Shown here in pieces: positions 1 to 10,193 of a stretch of DNA of 64,000 bases. The DNA is from Adiantum capillus-veneris. Lineage: Eukaryota > Streptophyta > Polypodiopsida > Polypodiales > Pteridaceae. The position numbers and the translations under genes were made by a program. The first letter of the stretch is position 1. Each line of letters begins with the position of its first letter. Below the pieces are notes generated by a model. That model did no database searches. It was not told the DNA's origin and saw only the letters and a list, made by a program, of their open reading frames with translations. The DNA lies in NCBI GenBank assembly GCA_014529385.2, contig CM043969.1, positions 19,806,946 to 19,870,945 of the forward strand, in the 5' to 3' direction.

Positions 1-296
1 TTGGTGAACGCCATTTGCAGCGGGTCAAGACCAGGAAAATAGGGGGTTGAGTGGATGCCCAAGGTTTCCCTTCGCTTGGTTATGACCTTCTTTGATATGC
101 CTTTGGTGAACGCCATTTGTAGTGGGGTCAAGACCAGTTGAATAGGGGGTTTAGAGACTACCCAATGTTTCCCTTCGCTTGGTTCAAAGATTTGCTAATG
201 AAGGCCAGTTTTGCAGCAGGGTCAAGACCAGGCGAATAGGGGGTTGAGTGGCTACCCAAGGTTTCTCTTCGCTTGGTTCTGACCTTTGCTAATGAA
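1..296. repeat. Minisatellite, about 100-bp unit, three copies
   Basis: Three diverged copies of a 94-103 bp unit. Each carries GGGTCAAGACCAG (starting near 22, 125 and 219), then a run of G, a CCCAA-GGTTT/TGTTT block and TTCGCTTGGTT. The array is cut by the left edge of the window, so the copy number is a minimum. No coding potential is seen. Confidence 0.85.
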
Positions 297-299
297 CGG

Positions 300-1754
300 T
301 AGTATTTTACTGCCCTCTCATGGTCATTCGAAGAAGCTTAATTTTTAGCGCTATTAAATGATTTTGCATTCAAATTAAGAACTAAAATATAACAAGCAAT
401 GCCAAGCTCAATTCTCAAGCATGTTTCAATCAATCACACAGTACTAGTAACTGGTTACTGGTACTGGTTACTGGGGTCACCGCAATATGGCGTGTGTTTT
501 GATGGTGGGTCTACTAAAAGCTGTAACGACAAGGCTAAGCCACCACTAACTTCTAAGAGTATTGATTTTGTGGGCCAAACTTCACGTGCTAGGAGTATAT
601 GAGCTTGTTTGCAAGCTAAAGGCACAGGAAAAAGCAAACAAAACTGTAGCAAAAAGTGAAACCTGCCAAAAGAGGGTGTGAGCTTGCATTATTGGGTGCA
701 TAAAAATCGGGCGCTTGAGGCAAGTGGTGGTGGTGCGTATGGTGAGTGGGCGGGATCCTATGATCAGCATCGAGTCAAGCTGACAAGCATCAAAAGCGAC
801 AAAGCAGAGTGTATGTGTGTGTCTCTTTTTGTGGGGTTTTCACACAGTGGCCAACGAACGCAAGAATGACGGAGTGGGGCCACTAATCACAAGTGTGCAC
901 GTGTGAGTGTGAGTGAGCTCACGGTGAGTCTTGCAATAAGGGCCGCTGATAACGGGCACAATGTCTACAAGTAGGTATGGCGTCATCAAAGGATTGTATG
1001 CACGATTTTATGGGTGTATTTTTAGGTGTGTGCTTCAAGATGGCAATTTTTTCCTTCTTTGGTGCTTTACACACACAATGATTTTTATACACACACATGA
1101 ATTCTTGATCAGAATTAAGCATTATCTTGACATACAAAAATTTCATTAGTCAAACTTTGACCATCAATTTCATTTCAAATGAATCAAATTAGGTGCAAAG
1201 TGTAGGTCAATTGAGTTATACACCTATTTTAGAAAATAATTAGCACACATTGAACCACATTAATCAATCAAGAATTGACATGAGCAAGTGAGTGCATTTA
1301 CATTGTAATCACTCCAAGCTATTCCTTTGCTCCATGCAAAGACGCATCATTGCACAATCAAATCGGCTCCAAAATTGACCATTGTAGGCCAAAAACCAAA
1401 CACTCAAATCATCAAATTATGCATAATTAGCACAATTAACTTGATTAGAGTGATGATTCCACTTCTTATAAGGGAGTTTATCATAAATTACACATCAAAT
1501 GTTAGCAGTTAGGTTAGCAAAGTTAGTCAAAAATTAGTAAATATTAGCATGTAAATGAAGCAAAATTAGCAAGGGTTAGCGTGAAATTAGTAAAATTGGG
1601 GGTTTGGGGAATTCATAACTCAAAATTAGCTTCAATTACTTGCACAACATCATCAAATCAAACCAAAATTAAGTTACACACACTCAAAAACTGATGAAAT
1701 TAGTAATGAAATTACTCTATTCTAAACATCCTAAACTCACTAGGTTAGATTATT
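300..1754. other. Non-coding AT-rich stretch left of the LTR pair
   Basis: No recognisable protein. It has a local repeat of ACTGGTTACTGG near 438-471, a G/T-rich part at 640-920 and a TTAG-rich part at 1500-1740 with many variants of AAAATTAGCA. Read on the minus strand it lies directly after the primer-binding site at 1756-1774, so it may be the untranslated leader or internal region of a non-autonomous LTR element. No gag or pol similarity is visible. Confidence 0.5.
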
Positions 1755-1755
1755 G

Positions 1756-1774
1756 ATCCCCGGAAGCGACGCCA
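1756..1774 (-). other. LTR primer-binding site, tRNA-Asp type
   Basis: On the minus strand the sequence two bases beyond the LTR edge (1777) reads TGGCGTCGCTTCCGGGGA. This matches the complement of the plant tRNA-Asp 3' end, including CCA, at 15 of 18 positions. Position and spacing are as expected for a primer-binding site following a 5' LTR, which fixes the element on the minus strand. Confidence 0.75.
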
Positions 1775-1776
1775 AA

Positions 1777-2781
1777 TGTTGGGAGGCGTTGTAGCAACGA
1801 CCTAATTGCAACCCACACAAAATTATTAAATCCGTGGATCGGCAACCTAGCTAGGGCATGGATGTACGAGCATCAGATGAATAGAAATAGAGGATTCAAG
1901 AGAATACCTCACCAATGCAAGTAGAGACTAGCCATGGCAAGACTAACTCTAAACATACTCTAATCACTAATCAATCAACTCCTACACACATCAAGTCCAC
2001 CGAATTCCGACTTGCCAATCTTATGGAGTCACAAGAACACAGTCAACACAAGCATCCATGATCAAAGCACACACTAATTGCATTGAAGTTGGCTTTCCCA
2101 ATCATCACATGCCAACCAAGGTACTCTAATCACATCACACACAAGTGGCATTGAGCTCAAGGCTCTTAAACCTTCACATACTTAAGCACACAATTAGGCA
2201 CAAACTATAATGAAATGACCAAGAGTGCACACACACGACACTAACCAAGAGAATTAGAGAAGTAATCAACTAATTGAAATACTTAGGGAAGAAGAGAGTT
2301 AAGATCAAAGCAAGAAGTACATACCTCTCTCAAATCTAGAATAATGAGAGTGTAATACGACCTCATGACATAATGAAAAGTTTAGAGAAGATAAGACTAA
2401 TGAGTAAAATAGGGATTAGATTAATCAAGATTCTTTAATTACAATGAATTAGTACTAGCCTCTTAAGCATGGGCATTAAGCTCAAGGCTAGGCTATCCAT
2501 GGAGTAAGCACTCAAGAGAGAGAGAGCTCTCAAAAGTGGATTCTCAAGAGTGGATAATCAAGAATGAAGCCTCCTTGCATAAAGGCTTCCTTTTAAAGGC
2601 TTTCACCACTATCCCTTCTACTATGGGTTTCATCTTGAGCCCTCTAGCTAGCATATACAACTATGGAACTCCCAATGAGACCAAGACTTATACAAAGTGA
2701 GTTGGAAATATTATGCACAATCCATAGCATATCTCCCGCTTGATGCATATTCAGTGTAGCCTGTGTTAGCCGCTGCTAACA
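1777..2781 (-). repeat. LTR, copy 1 of a tandem pair (about 1.0 kb)
   Basis: On the minus strand it starts TGTTAGCAGCGG and ends CCTCCCAACA, giving standard TG...CA ends. The body is homologous to 2811-3765 along its full length. The 5' end contains a short perfect hairpin, TGTTAGC-AGCG-GCTAACA. A purine tract precedes it (2782-2792) and a tRNA-Asp primer-binding site follows it (1756-1774). This copy therefore reads as the 3' LTR of one unit and the 5' LTR of another. Confidence 0.85.
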
Positions 2782-2808
2782 TTCCCCCCTTCCCCGGCAA
2801 CGGTGCTA
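2782..2808 (-). other. Polypurine tract fused directly to a primer-binding site
   Basis: Read on the minus strand this short gap between two LTRs holds TAGCACCGTTGCCGGGGA, a tRNA-Asp primer-binding site matching at 16 of 18 positions, running straight into GAAGGGGGGAA, a good polypurine tract. The whole protein-coding interior is missing, so the unit is LTR-PBS-PPT-LTR with under 30 bp inside. Confidence 0.75.
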
Positions 2809-2810
2809 AA

Positions 2811-3759
2811 TGTTGGGAGGCATTGTAGAAATGACCTAATCGCAACCCACACAAAATTATCGAATCTGTGGATCGACAACCCGGCTAGGGTATGGAAGCA
2901 CGAGCATTGGATGAATAGGGGTTCAAGAGAATACCTCACCAATGCAAGTAGACATTATCCATGGAAAGACTAACTCTAATCATACTCTAGTCACTAGTCA
3001 ATCAACTCCTACGCACATCAAGCCCACCGAAGTCCGATTTACCATAGACTAGAAACCCCAAGCACACGAATGATAAGCACACACTAATTGCATTGGTGTT
3101 GGCCTCTCAAATCACCACATGCCAATCAAAGCACTTCATCAAAAGCTACACACACGAGGTGAATAGTGCTAGAGTTTCATAAAACCTATCCACACACAAG
3201 CAAAAAATAATAGGGCATACACACTAATTACAAGATTAAGACCCAACTTAATCAACCTAATTAGTGATGCTAAATATTGCAAACCGAGTGCTTATAGAAG
3301 AATAGGAGTGGTTAATAGCAAGAAGTCATCACACATACTCAAATTTAAAATAATGAGAAATATGAAACTACTTCATGACATAATGAAATGTAGAGAAGAT
3401 GAGACAAATGAGCAAAATAGGGATTAGATTAATCAGGAATAGCTTACTCTAATTACAATGGATTAGCACTAGCCTCTTAATCATGGGCATTAAGCTCAAG
3501 GCTAGGCCATAGAGTGAACACTCAAGAGAGAGAGAGAGCTCTTGAAAGTGGATACTCAAGAATGAAGCCTCCTTGCATAAAGGCTTCATTTTAAAGGCTT
3601 TCACTACAATCCCTTCTACTATGGGTTTAAGCTTGAGCTCTTTAGTTAGCATATACAACTTTGGAACTCCCAATGAGCCCAAGACATATACAAAGTGAAT
3701 TGAAAATATTATGCACAATCCATAGCATATCTCTCGCTTGATGCATATTTGATGTAGCC

Positions 3760-3765
<6 letters not shown>
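2811..3765 (-). repeat. LTR, copy 2 of the tandem pair, end eroded
   Basis: Homologous to 1777-2781, with the same CCTCCCAACA end and the same purine-rich and GCATAAAGG blocks in the same order. Its outer TG end is missing: after GATGTAGCCTGTG the sequence runs into a TG/AT microsatellite where copy 1 has TTAGCCGCTGCTAACA. The last 15 or so bases were probably replaced by repeat expansion. Confidence 0.85.
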
Positions 3766-3808
<43 letters not shown>

Positions 3809-3897
3809 CAAGAGAGAGAGATAGAGAGAGAAAAAATATTAAGGAGTGTGCGGTGGATAAAAATAGTCTAGGGAGAGGAGTGTACGAGGGCTTAAAA

Positions 3898-3956
<59 letters not shown>
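3759..3956. repeat. TG, AT and GA microsatellite cluster
   Basis: TG repeats at 3759-3770 pass into AT repeats at 3771-3806 and GA-rich sequence at 3811-3830. A second TG tract at 3901-3930 passes into GA at 3930-3956. Apparent proteins rich in Y/I, V/C or S/L here are translations of simple repeats. The DNA to about 4090 shows no gene. Confidence 0.95.
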
Positions 3957-3964
<8 letters not shown>

Positions 3965-4092
3965 GGTAAAACAATAGAGGGAGAAGAGCTAGAGACGATT
4001 ATTATCTTGACGTATAATAGAGAGAAAGATCAGAGAGAGAGAAACAAAAATTATGGTACGAGAGGTTTAAGTTGAGTGTCTGGGGGGAGAGA

Positions 4093-4284
4093 TGAAGGAG
4101 TACGAGCGGAAGTGCGACGCGAGAGAGAGTGCGAGAAGAAGAGCACGACGATATGGTGAACTCGCTCTACTGTACTGTGTAGAGCATAGTGAGTTCTTAT
4201 TAGGTTTTTACAAAAGAATATGTGTACATACCTGGCGGCCCGCCCACTTACCTGGGCGATCACATTGGGCTTTATACCCCAACA
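4093..4284 (-). repeat. Complete 192-bp copia LTR of array unit 1
   Basis: On the minus strand it runs from TGTTGGGGTATAAAGCCC to GTACTCCTTCA, the same length and ends as the copies at 22051-22242 and 23803-23994. The other three array units end at 5125, 5967 and 6808 and lack the final TACTCCTTCA. A TATAAAG box lies 8 bases inside the LTR edge. Confidence 0.9.
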
Positions 4285-4384
4285 ACCTCCCACTTAAAGT
4301 CCAATGTGGTACTTTAAGTGTGAGAGAAGCTACTATACAAGCTAATATACAAGAGATGTAGAGAAGTGATGTACTACCCTACAC

Positions 4385-4936
4385 CTAACTGCTTGCGAAA
4401 ATGCGCAAAGCTCTTGAGGGAAGTCCTTTTGCAAGTAGATCAGCAGGATTTTCTGTGGTGTGAACTTTGATAAGCTGAAGTTGCTTATCCTCGAGCATTT
4501 CCCTGATGAAATGATACTTCACATCCACATGCTTTGTCTTTGAGTGATAAACTGGATTGCGAGCCAATTGTATAGCACTTTGACTATCACAATATAACAC
4601 AGGCATCTCTTCTTTGATTCCCAAATCTGTTACTAGTCGATTAAGCCAAATGGATTCTTTGCATGCCTCTGATGCTGCAACATATTCAGCCTCTGTAGTA
4701 GACTGATTAACACAATCTTGTAATCTAGAACGCCATGATACTGCTCCACCAGCCAATGTCAAGACATACCCTGACGTAGATCTTCGGTTGTCTAAGTCAC
4801 CTGCATAATCTGAGTCTGTAAAACCCTTTACACTTAGCTCCTGACTCCCATAGCATATACGCATACTCTTTGTAGCTTTCAGGTATCTCAATATTCCTTT
4901 CACTGCCTCCCAATGTTTCTTGCCTGGGTTTGACAT
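4385..4936 (-). pseudogene. Copia RT C-terminus and RNase H, array unit 1
   Basis: It opens with MSNPGKKHWEAVKGILRYLK, the RT-RNase H connection of copia Pol, then FTDSDYAGD (first RNase H Asp), TEAEYVAASEA (catalytic Glu), YCDSQSAIQLA (third acid) and KHVDVKYHFIRE. All core residues of the RNase H fold are visible. A one-base deletion near the end changes the last residues (SRALRIF instead of SESFAHF). It lacks RT, integrase and gag and cannot act alone. Confidence 0.85.
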
Positions 4937-5214
4937 GTATCAACGAGTGCAAGTGCGACGCGAGAGAGAGTGCGAGAAGAAGAGCACGATGATATGGTGA
5001 ACTCGCTCTACTGTAATGTGTAGAGCATAGTGAGTTCTTATTAGGTTTTTACAAAAGAATATGTGTACATACCTGGCGGCCCGCCCACTTACCTGGGGGA
5101 CCACATTGGGCTTTATACCCCAACAACCTCCCACTTAAAGTCCAATGTGGTACTTTAAGTGTGAGAGAAGCTACTATACAAGCTAATATACAAGAGATGT
5201 AGAGAAGTGATGTA

Positions 5215-5778
5215 CTACCCTACACCTAACTGCTTGCAAAAATGCACAAAGCTCTTTGAGGGAAGTCCTTTTGCAAGTAGATCAGCAGGATTTTTTGTGG
5301 TGTGAACTTTGATAAGCTGAAGTTGCTTATCCTCGAGCATTTCCCTGATGAAATGATACTTCACATCCACATGCTTTGTCTTTGAGTGATAAACTGGATT
5401 GCGAGCCAATTGTATAGCACTTTGACTATCACAATATAACACAGGCATCTCTTCTTTGATTCGCAAATCTGTTACTAGTCGATTAAGCCAAATTGATTCT
5501 TTGCATGCCTCTGATGCTGCAACATATTCAGCCTCTGTAGTAGACTGAGTAACACAATCTTGTAATCTAGAACGCCATGATACTGCTCCACCAGCCAATG
5601 TCAAGACATACCCTGACGTAGACCTTCGGTTGTCTAAGTCACCTGCATAATTTGAGTCTGTAAAACCCTTTACACTTAGCTCCTGACTCCCATAGCATAT
5701 ACACATACTCTTTGTAGCTTTCAGGTATCTCAATATTCCTTTCACTGCCTTCCAATGTTTCTTGCCTGGGTTTGACAT
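5215..5778 (-). pseudogene. Copia RT C-terminus and RNase H, array unit 2
   Basis: The longest RNase H frame of the array, 187 residues, open to the natural end KQLGVG. Core acids are present in FTDSNYAGD, TEAEYVAASEA and YCDSQSA. It differs from unit 1 by scattered substitutions and keeps the same downstream hairpin, polypurine tract and LTR. It is a fragment of pol, so no independent function is implied. Confidence 0.85.
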
Positions 5779-6056
5779 GTATCAACGAGTGCAAGTGCGA
5801 CGCGAGAGAGAGTGCGAGAAGAAGAGCACGACGATATGGTGAACTCGCTCTACTGTAATGTGTAGAGCATAGTGAGTTCTTATTAGGTTTTTACAAAAGA
5901 ATATGTGTACATACCTGGCGGCCCGCCCACTTACCTGGGCGACCACATTGGGCTTTATACCCCAACAACCTCCCACTTAAAGTCCAATGTGGTACTTTAA
6001 GTGTGAGAGAAGCTACTATACAAGCTAATATACAAGAGATGTAGAGAAGTGATGTA

Positions 6057-6619
6057 CTACCCTACACCTAACTGCTTGTGAAAATGCGCAAAGGTCTCTG
6101 AGGGAAGTCCTTTTGTAAGTAGATCAGCAGGATTTTCTGTGGTGTGAACTTTGATAAGCTGAAGTTGCTTATCCTCGAGCATTTCCCTGATGAAATGATA
6201 CTTCACATCCACATGCTTTGTCTTTGAGTGATAAACTGGATTGCGAGCCAATTGTTAGCACTTTGACTATCACAATATAACACAGGCATCTCTTCTTTGA
6301 TTCCCAAATCTGTTACTAGTCGATTAAGCCAAATTGATTCTTTGCATGCCTCTGATGCTGCAACATATTCAGCCTCTATAGTAGACTGAGTAACACAATC
6401 TTGTAATCTAGAACGCCATGATATTGCTCCACCAGCCAATGTCAAGACATACCCTGACTTAGACCTTCGGTTGTTTAAGTCACCTGCATAATCTGAGTCT
6501 GTAAAACCCTTTACACTTAGCTCCTGACTCCCATAGCATATACACATACTCTTTGTAGCTTTCAGGTATCTCAATATTCCTTTCACTGCCTTCCAATGTT
6601 TCTTGCCTGGGTTTGACAT
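6057..6619 (-). pseudogene. Copia RNase H, array unit 3, one frameshift
   Basis: The same segment as units 1 and 2. One base is missing in the SAIQLA codons (near 6253), splitting the frame: 6203-6619 carries MSNPGKKHWKAVKG to YCDSQSA, and 6057-6251 carries ARNPVYHSKTKHVDV to KQLGVG. Otherwise it is close to unit 2. Confidence 0.85.
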
Positions 6620-6897
6620 GTATCAGCGAGCGGAAGTGCGACGCGAGAGAGAGTGCGAGAAGAAGAGCACGACGATATGCTGAACTCGATCTACTGTAAT
6701 GTGTAGAGCATAGTGAGTTCTTATTAGGTTTTTACAAAAGAATATGTGTACATACCTGGCGGCCCGCCCACTTACCTGGGCGACCACATTGGGCTTTATA
6801 CCCCAACAACCTCCCACTTAAAGTCCAATGTGGTACTTTAAGTGTGAGAGAAGCTACTATACAAGCTAATATACAAGAGACGTAGAGAAGTGATGTA

Positions 6898-7455
6898 CTA
6901 CCCTACACCTAACTGCTTGCGAAAATGCGCAAAGCTCTCTAAGGGAAGTCCTTTTGTAAGTAGATCAGCAGGATTTTCTGTGGTGTGAACTTTGATAAGC
7001 TGAAGTTGCTTATCCTCGAGCATTTCCTGATGATGAAATGATACTTCACATCCACATGCTTTGTCTTTGAGTGATAAACTGGATTGCGAGCCAATTGTAT
7101 CACTTTGACTATCACAATATAACACATGCATCTCTTCTTTGATTCCAAATCTGTTACTAGTCGATTAGCAAATTGATTTTTGCATGCCTTGATTGCAGGC
7201 TGCAAACATATTCAGCCTCTGTAGTAGACTGAGTAACACAATCTTGTAATCTAGAACGCCATGATATGCTCCACAGCCAATGTCAAGACATACCCTGACG
7301 TAGACCTTCGGTTGTCTAAGTCACCTGCATAATTTGAGTCTGTAAAACCCTTTACACTTAGCTCCTGACTCCCATAGCTATACACATACTCTTGTAGCTT
7401 TCAGGTATCTCAATATTCCTTTCACTGCCTTCCAATGTTATCTTGCCTGGTTTGA
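6898..7455 (-). pseudogene. Copia RNase H, array unit 4, heavily damaged
   Basis: Homologous to units 1-3, but with at least seven small deletions or insertions. Examples are GATGATG at 7030, a 3-base loss at 7098 and irregular sequence around 7165-7205. Recognisable pieces include YHSKTKHVDVKYHF and KQLGVG. The higher damage than in its neighbours suggests it is older or was corrected less by its neighbours. Confidence 0.8.
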
Positions 7456-7682
7456 CATGTATTCAACGAGCGGACAAGAGGTGACCAAGCTAGTTTGGTA
7501 TCCACGGAACGGAGCGTAAATCAAGCAGGGATAGATTCCCTTGCACCAATCATAGAAGAAGGTAGCGACACCAATACTTCTTCGGAACGCTCACTTTACG
7601 AGATGGCCGACCACGCATAGGAGGTCACCTGCCAACCATAGCAGAAGTAGGTGGTACCTCAGCAAGCATGTATTAGACACAA

Positions 7683-7934
7683 ATGCCTAGGTACACCACC
7701 ATCTTTCTAGAAGGAACAAACGCGCACAGAGCCCTCATTTACGCCGATAATAGGGGACGCAAGTGTGTTTGCATTGAAGAGAAACCTGCTAGAGGTCTAG
7801 AAAACGTTCAGGTTTATGAGGATGGCGATAGGTATAGAGACAAGAAAGGTGGACACTATCTCATAGTCAGAGACCCTGAAAATTACAATCAGTACGGAGA
7901 CAACATGGCAAGGGGAAAGATGGTTACGGAATGA
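7683..7934 (+). pseudogene. Unknown N-terminal domain of the gypsy gag region, copy 1
   Basis: An 83-residue open stretch beginning MPRYTTIFLEGTNAHRALIY and ending at a stop before 7935. The motif ALIYADNRGRKCVCIEE recurs in altered form in the next frame (LLYADKYGREYKP at 8155-8195), so the two may be repeats of one domain. I do not recognise a named family. Its position ahead of the gag core suggests a gag N-terminal extension. The sequence from 7500 to 7682 also looks coding (an S/E/T-rich run ending YEMADHA at a stop) but is broken. Confidence 0.5.
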
Positions 7935-8001
7935 GAGGACCCCAACCTCATGTAGACCTTCCGAGGCCACATTTATCTTTGAAAAGAGGGTAAAAAGGGT
8001 T

Positions 8002-8331
8002 ATGACGGACCAAAGTGAGGAAGGAATATACAAGCACGAAGAGGGGCGGCGGACCAAGTCCTACTTTTGTTGCACACAACCTCAGCTTAGACAGTTGGGT
8101 ATGGAGAAGGTCTTGTACCTCTTCTCCTATGAAACGTACCATGGAAGTGAACTTCTATATGCGGATAAGTATGGACGTGAGTATAAGCCCATGGATCTGA
8201 AAGAAATGGAAAAAATGCCGATCTATGGAGCATTTGGATTTGCTCCAGGAGCTAGACCCGGGCCAAGACCACACCCAGCCATAGTGTCAATCCTTTTAGT
8301 GATGAAATGGATATCGTCACGAGTCAACTAG
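8002..8331 (+). pseudogene. Unknown N-terminal domain of the gypsy gag region, copy 2
   Basis: 109 residues starting MTDQSEEGIYKHEEGRRTK. The core KVLYLFSYETYHGSELLYAD matches the spacing of the first copy (an aromatic/hydrophobic strand, then Y-A-D-x-x-G-R). It passes into a G/P/R-rich linker (FAPGARPGPRPHP). It lies between the first domain and the gag core on the same strand. Function unknown; it is probably part of a gag polyprotein. Confidence 0.45.
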
Positions 8332-8750
8332 AGAGGACAAGAGTAGTAGAGTTGCCATGGCATACGGTGCATGCACCTATAGAGCCTACAGCAGACCCGC
8401 AGTCGTTAAGTTCTTGGTTGCATCGAGATGACGCACCAGGAAGGAGCCATATCAGAGGTGGACATACGGTCATGACAGGGCCATTGAAACCACCGCCACC
8501 GCCATCATATAGTTATCATGGTGAGAGTAGAGCTTTCATGATGGATAGAGCAACAATGGATACGCCAACGGTAGAAAGAGCCAGGGTTGAAAGAGTTCAA
8601 GGCCAGAGAGACCCATTGCTAGGCCAATAAGAGGTCAAGGGTTGGACAAAGAGATAGATCCGATCCGAGGGATAAGACCAGGAGCACCAATGAATAGGGC
8701 TGTGGAAGGCCAGATGATGAGGGTCATGGATCATAGGAGAATTAGACCTT
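8307..8750 (+). pseudogene. Proline-rich gag linker
   Basis: An open frame to 8630 overlaps the end of the preceding one. It contains a PLKPPPPPSYSYHG tract and R/E-rich sequence, followed by out-of-frame R/P/M-rich sequence to about 8750. No catalytic or binding motif is seen. It fits a flexible linker before the gag core. Confidence 0.4.
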
Positions 8751-8759
8751 CTTAGGTCC

Positions 8760-9290
8760 AAAAGTGGGTCAACAAGAAGTATTCAGGAGACAAGGATCCA
8801 AGGGATCACGTTGCAGCCCTCATACGAGTAATCCGTGCAGAGGAAGTCCTTGATTTTCCCACACAGTTTGTCGGATTTGGGTTGACATTAGAAGACGATG
8901 CTGCTACTTGGTTTGATTCGGTCGAGAGACAAGAGTTTGTGATGATTCAAGAAATGTTCGACGAATTCATAGAGGAATTCTCCCAACAAGGAATCGCCCA
9001 CAATATTGTCTCGCAAATTCACAAATTCAAACAAAAAGAAGGGGAAACGGTGAGGAAAGCAGCCTTGAGGCTAAAGCAATACGTGAAGTTATGTCCAGAG
9101 AATGAACTACCCACGCAGTCAAGGCTAATGCTTATCTTTACACAAGGCCTCTGAAATGCGGATCTCCAAAAAGATTTGCATATGAAACGGTGTATTAGCT
9201 TGAACGAGCTAGTCAAAGAGGCCCTCTACTTGGTAGATAATTGCGCAGTATATGGTATTGGGGATCCAGAGACGCTGACGACGATGCATC
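8760..9290 (+). pseudogene. Gypsy Gag core (retrotransposon gag domain)
   Basis: The frame from about 8760 contains the signature LTLEDDAATWFDS, then EMFDEFIEEFSQQ and IHKFKQKEGETVRKAALRLK, the usual order of the retrotransposon gag (capsid-like) domain that assembles the element's particle. A stop at 9152-9154 interrupts it just after MLIFTQGL; the homology continues as NADLQKDLHMKRCISLNELV to about 9230. No ATG start is clear. Confidence 0.8.
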
Positions 9291-9372
9291 ATCCCAAAAT
9301 AGTGCCACAAAATTTGCGAAAACAACACCAAAAACGGAGACACCGATGAGCCAAGAAAAGCTTATAGAGTAA

Positions 9373-10166
9373 GTGGTTAGAAGGATGCAACCGCCTCCTA
9401 GACAACCGAAGCGATGCTACACATGTGGAGGTGATCATCCCACTCAGCATTTCCGACGCTTCCTCAAATCATTGAGACCACCTAAGTGGTGCGCAGTGGA
9501 ACAAAAGTGGACGAATCACACGATAGAGGAGTGCTATTATAACAAAGGGTATGTGCGAGAGCGGCAGTATGCACCTCCAACCCCCAGTAGCACAAGCTCA
9601 CACCCCACCACTGCCAAGATATGCAGTAGGGAATCTGCCAGGACCCGTAGAAAAGAGAGGCCACAGCCAGTGTTAGGGAAACAGCCTCCCTTACCAGGAA
9701 CAAGGCTTGTCGCAGTACGATACGTGCCTACAATGATGGAAGGAATCAGATGAGCAGGCATTAGTGCCTAGCCCAGCATACTATGAGGAACCTAGCGGTG
9801 GACACCATGGTTATCACGCCTTATAAGAGTTTTTTACGCCAGAACCTTGGAGTATGCCTAGTCTCGTAGTGCCATCTGAATTGAGTGCGACCGGAGAAGG
9901 TAGGTACCAAATGGACGAATCCACGTTGCTATTCATAGCAAATGGCGGAATCAAGAGACCAAAACCTACTTATCCGCAGAGACCGATGCAAGGGGAATCA
10001 CACGCCCGTAAGAGGACCTTGTTTTAAATGCAGTGGCGATCATTTGATGAAGGATTGTCCTCACAAGGAAATTGTAAGGATCAACGCCTATTGCACAGAA
10101 TGTGGGGTCACTCATCTGATCATAGATTGCCCAAAAAACCAGAACCTAGAGGGAAGGCCACCTTGA
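9373..10166 (+). pseudogene. Gag nucleocapsid region with CCHC zinc knuckles
   Basis: Three Cys-rich modules. CYTCGGDHPTQHF at about 9415 lacks its last Cys. CFKCSGDHLMKDCP at about 10022 and CTECGVTHLIIDCP at about 10096 both fit CX2CX3HX4C, the retroviral-type RNA-binding knuckle. The stretch is split by stops near 9751-9940. The spacing of two close knuckles is typical of gypsy nucleocapsid. Confidence 0.75.
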
Positions 10167-10193
10167 ACGTCATAGAGGCTATTCCGTCTACAA

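Larger units (their letters stand above)
4093..7475 (-). mobile_element. Tandem array: four copies of a copia RNase H plus LTR unit
   Basis: Four head-to-tail units of about 841 bp, with the same GTGCGACGCGAG landmark at 4112, 4953, 5795 and 6636. Read on the minus strand each unit carries the end of copia RT, RNase H, a short 3' untranslated part, a polypurine tract and a 192-bp LTR, and then restarts inside RT. At each junction the LTR is cut after GCTCG/ACTCG and joined to TTGATACATGTC of pol; the parent pol has GTCGATACATG there, so TCG is shared. Unit 1 keeps the full LTR end at 4093. The array's right end breaks off at about 7475, a few bases into another LTR fragment. The parent sequence is very similar to 21395-22242. 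Units 1-3 are nearly identical to each other; unit 4 has many one-base indels. Confidence 0.9.

Noticed and set aside
2791-2808. tRNA-Asp gene fragment
   Set aside because: Only the 3' acceptor/T-arm complement is present, directly beside an LTR edge; this is a primer-binding site.
3449-3974. Minus-strand frames rich in Y/I, T/H and S/L
   Set aside because: They are translations of AT, TG and GA microsatellites; no non-repetitive coding sequence.
4093-7475. CRISPR-like regular repeats
   Set aside because: The unit is 841 bp and encodes copia RNase H and an LTR; this is a retroelement array in a plant genome.
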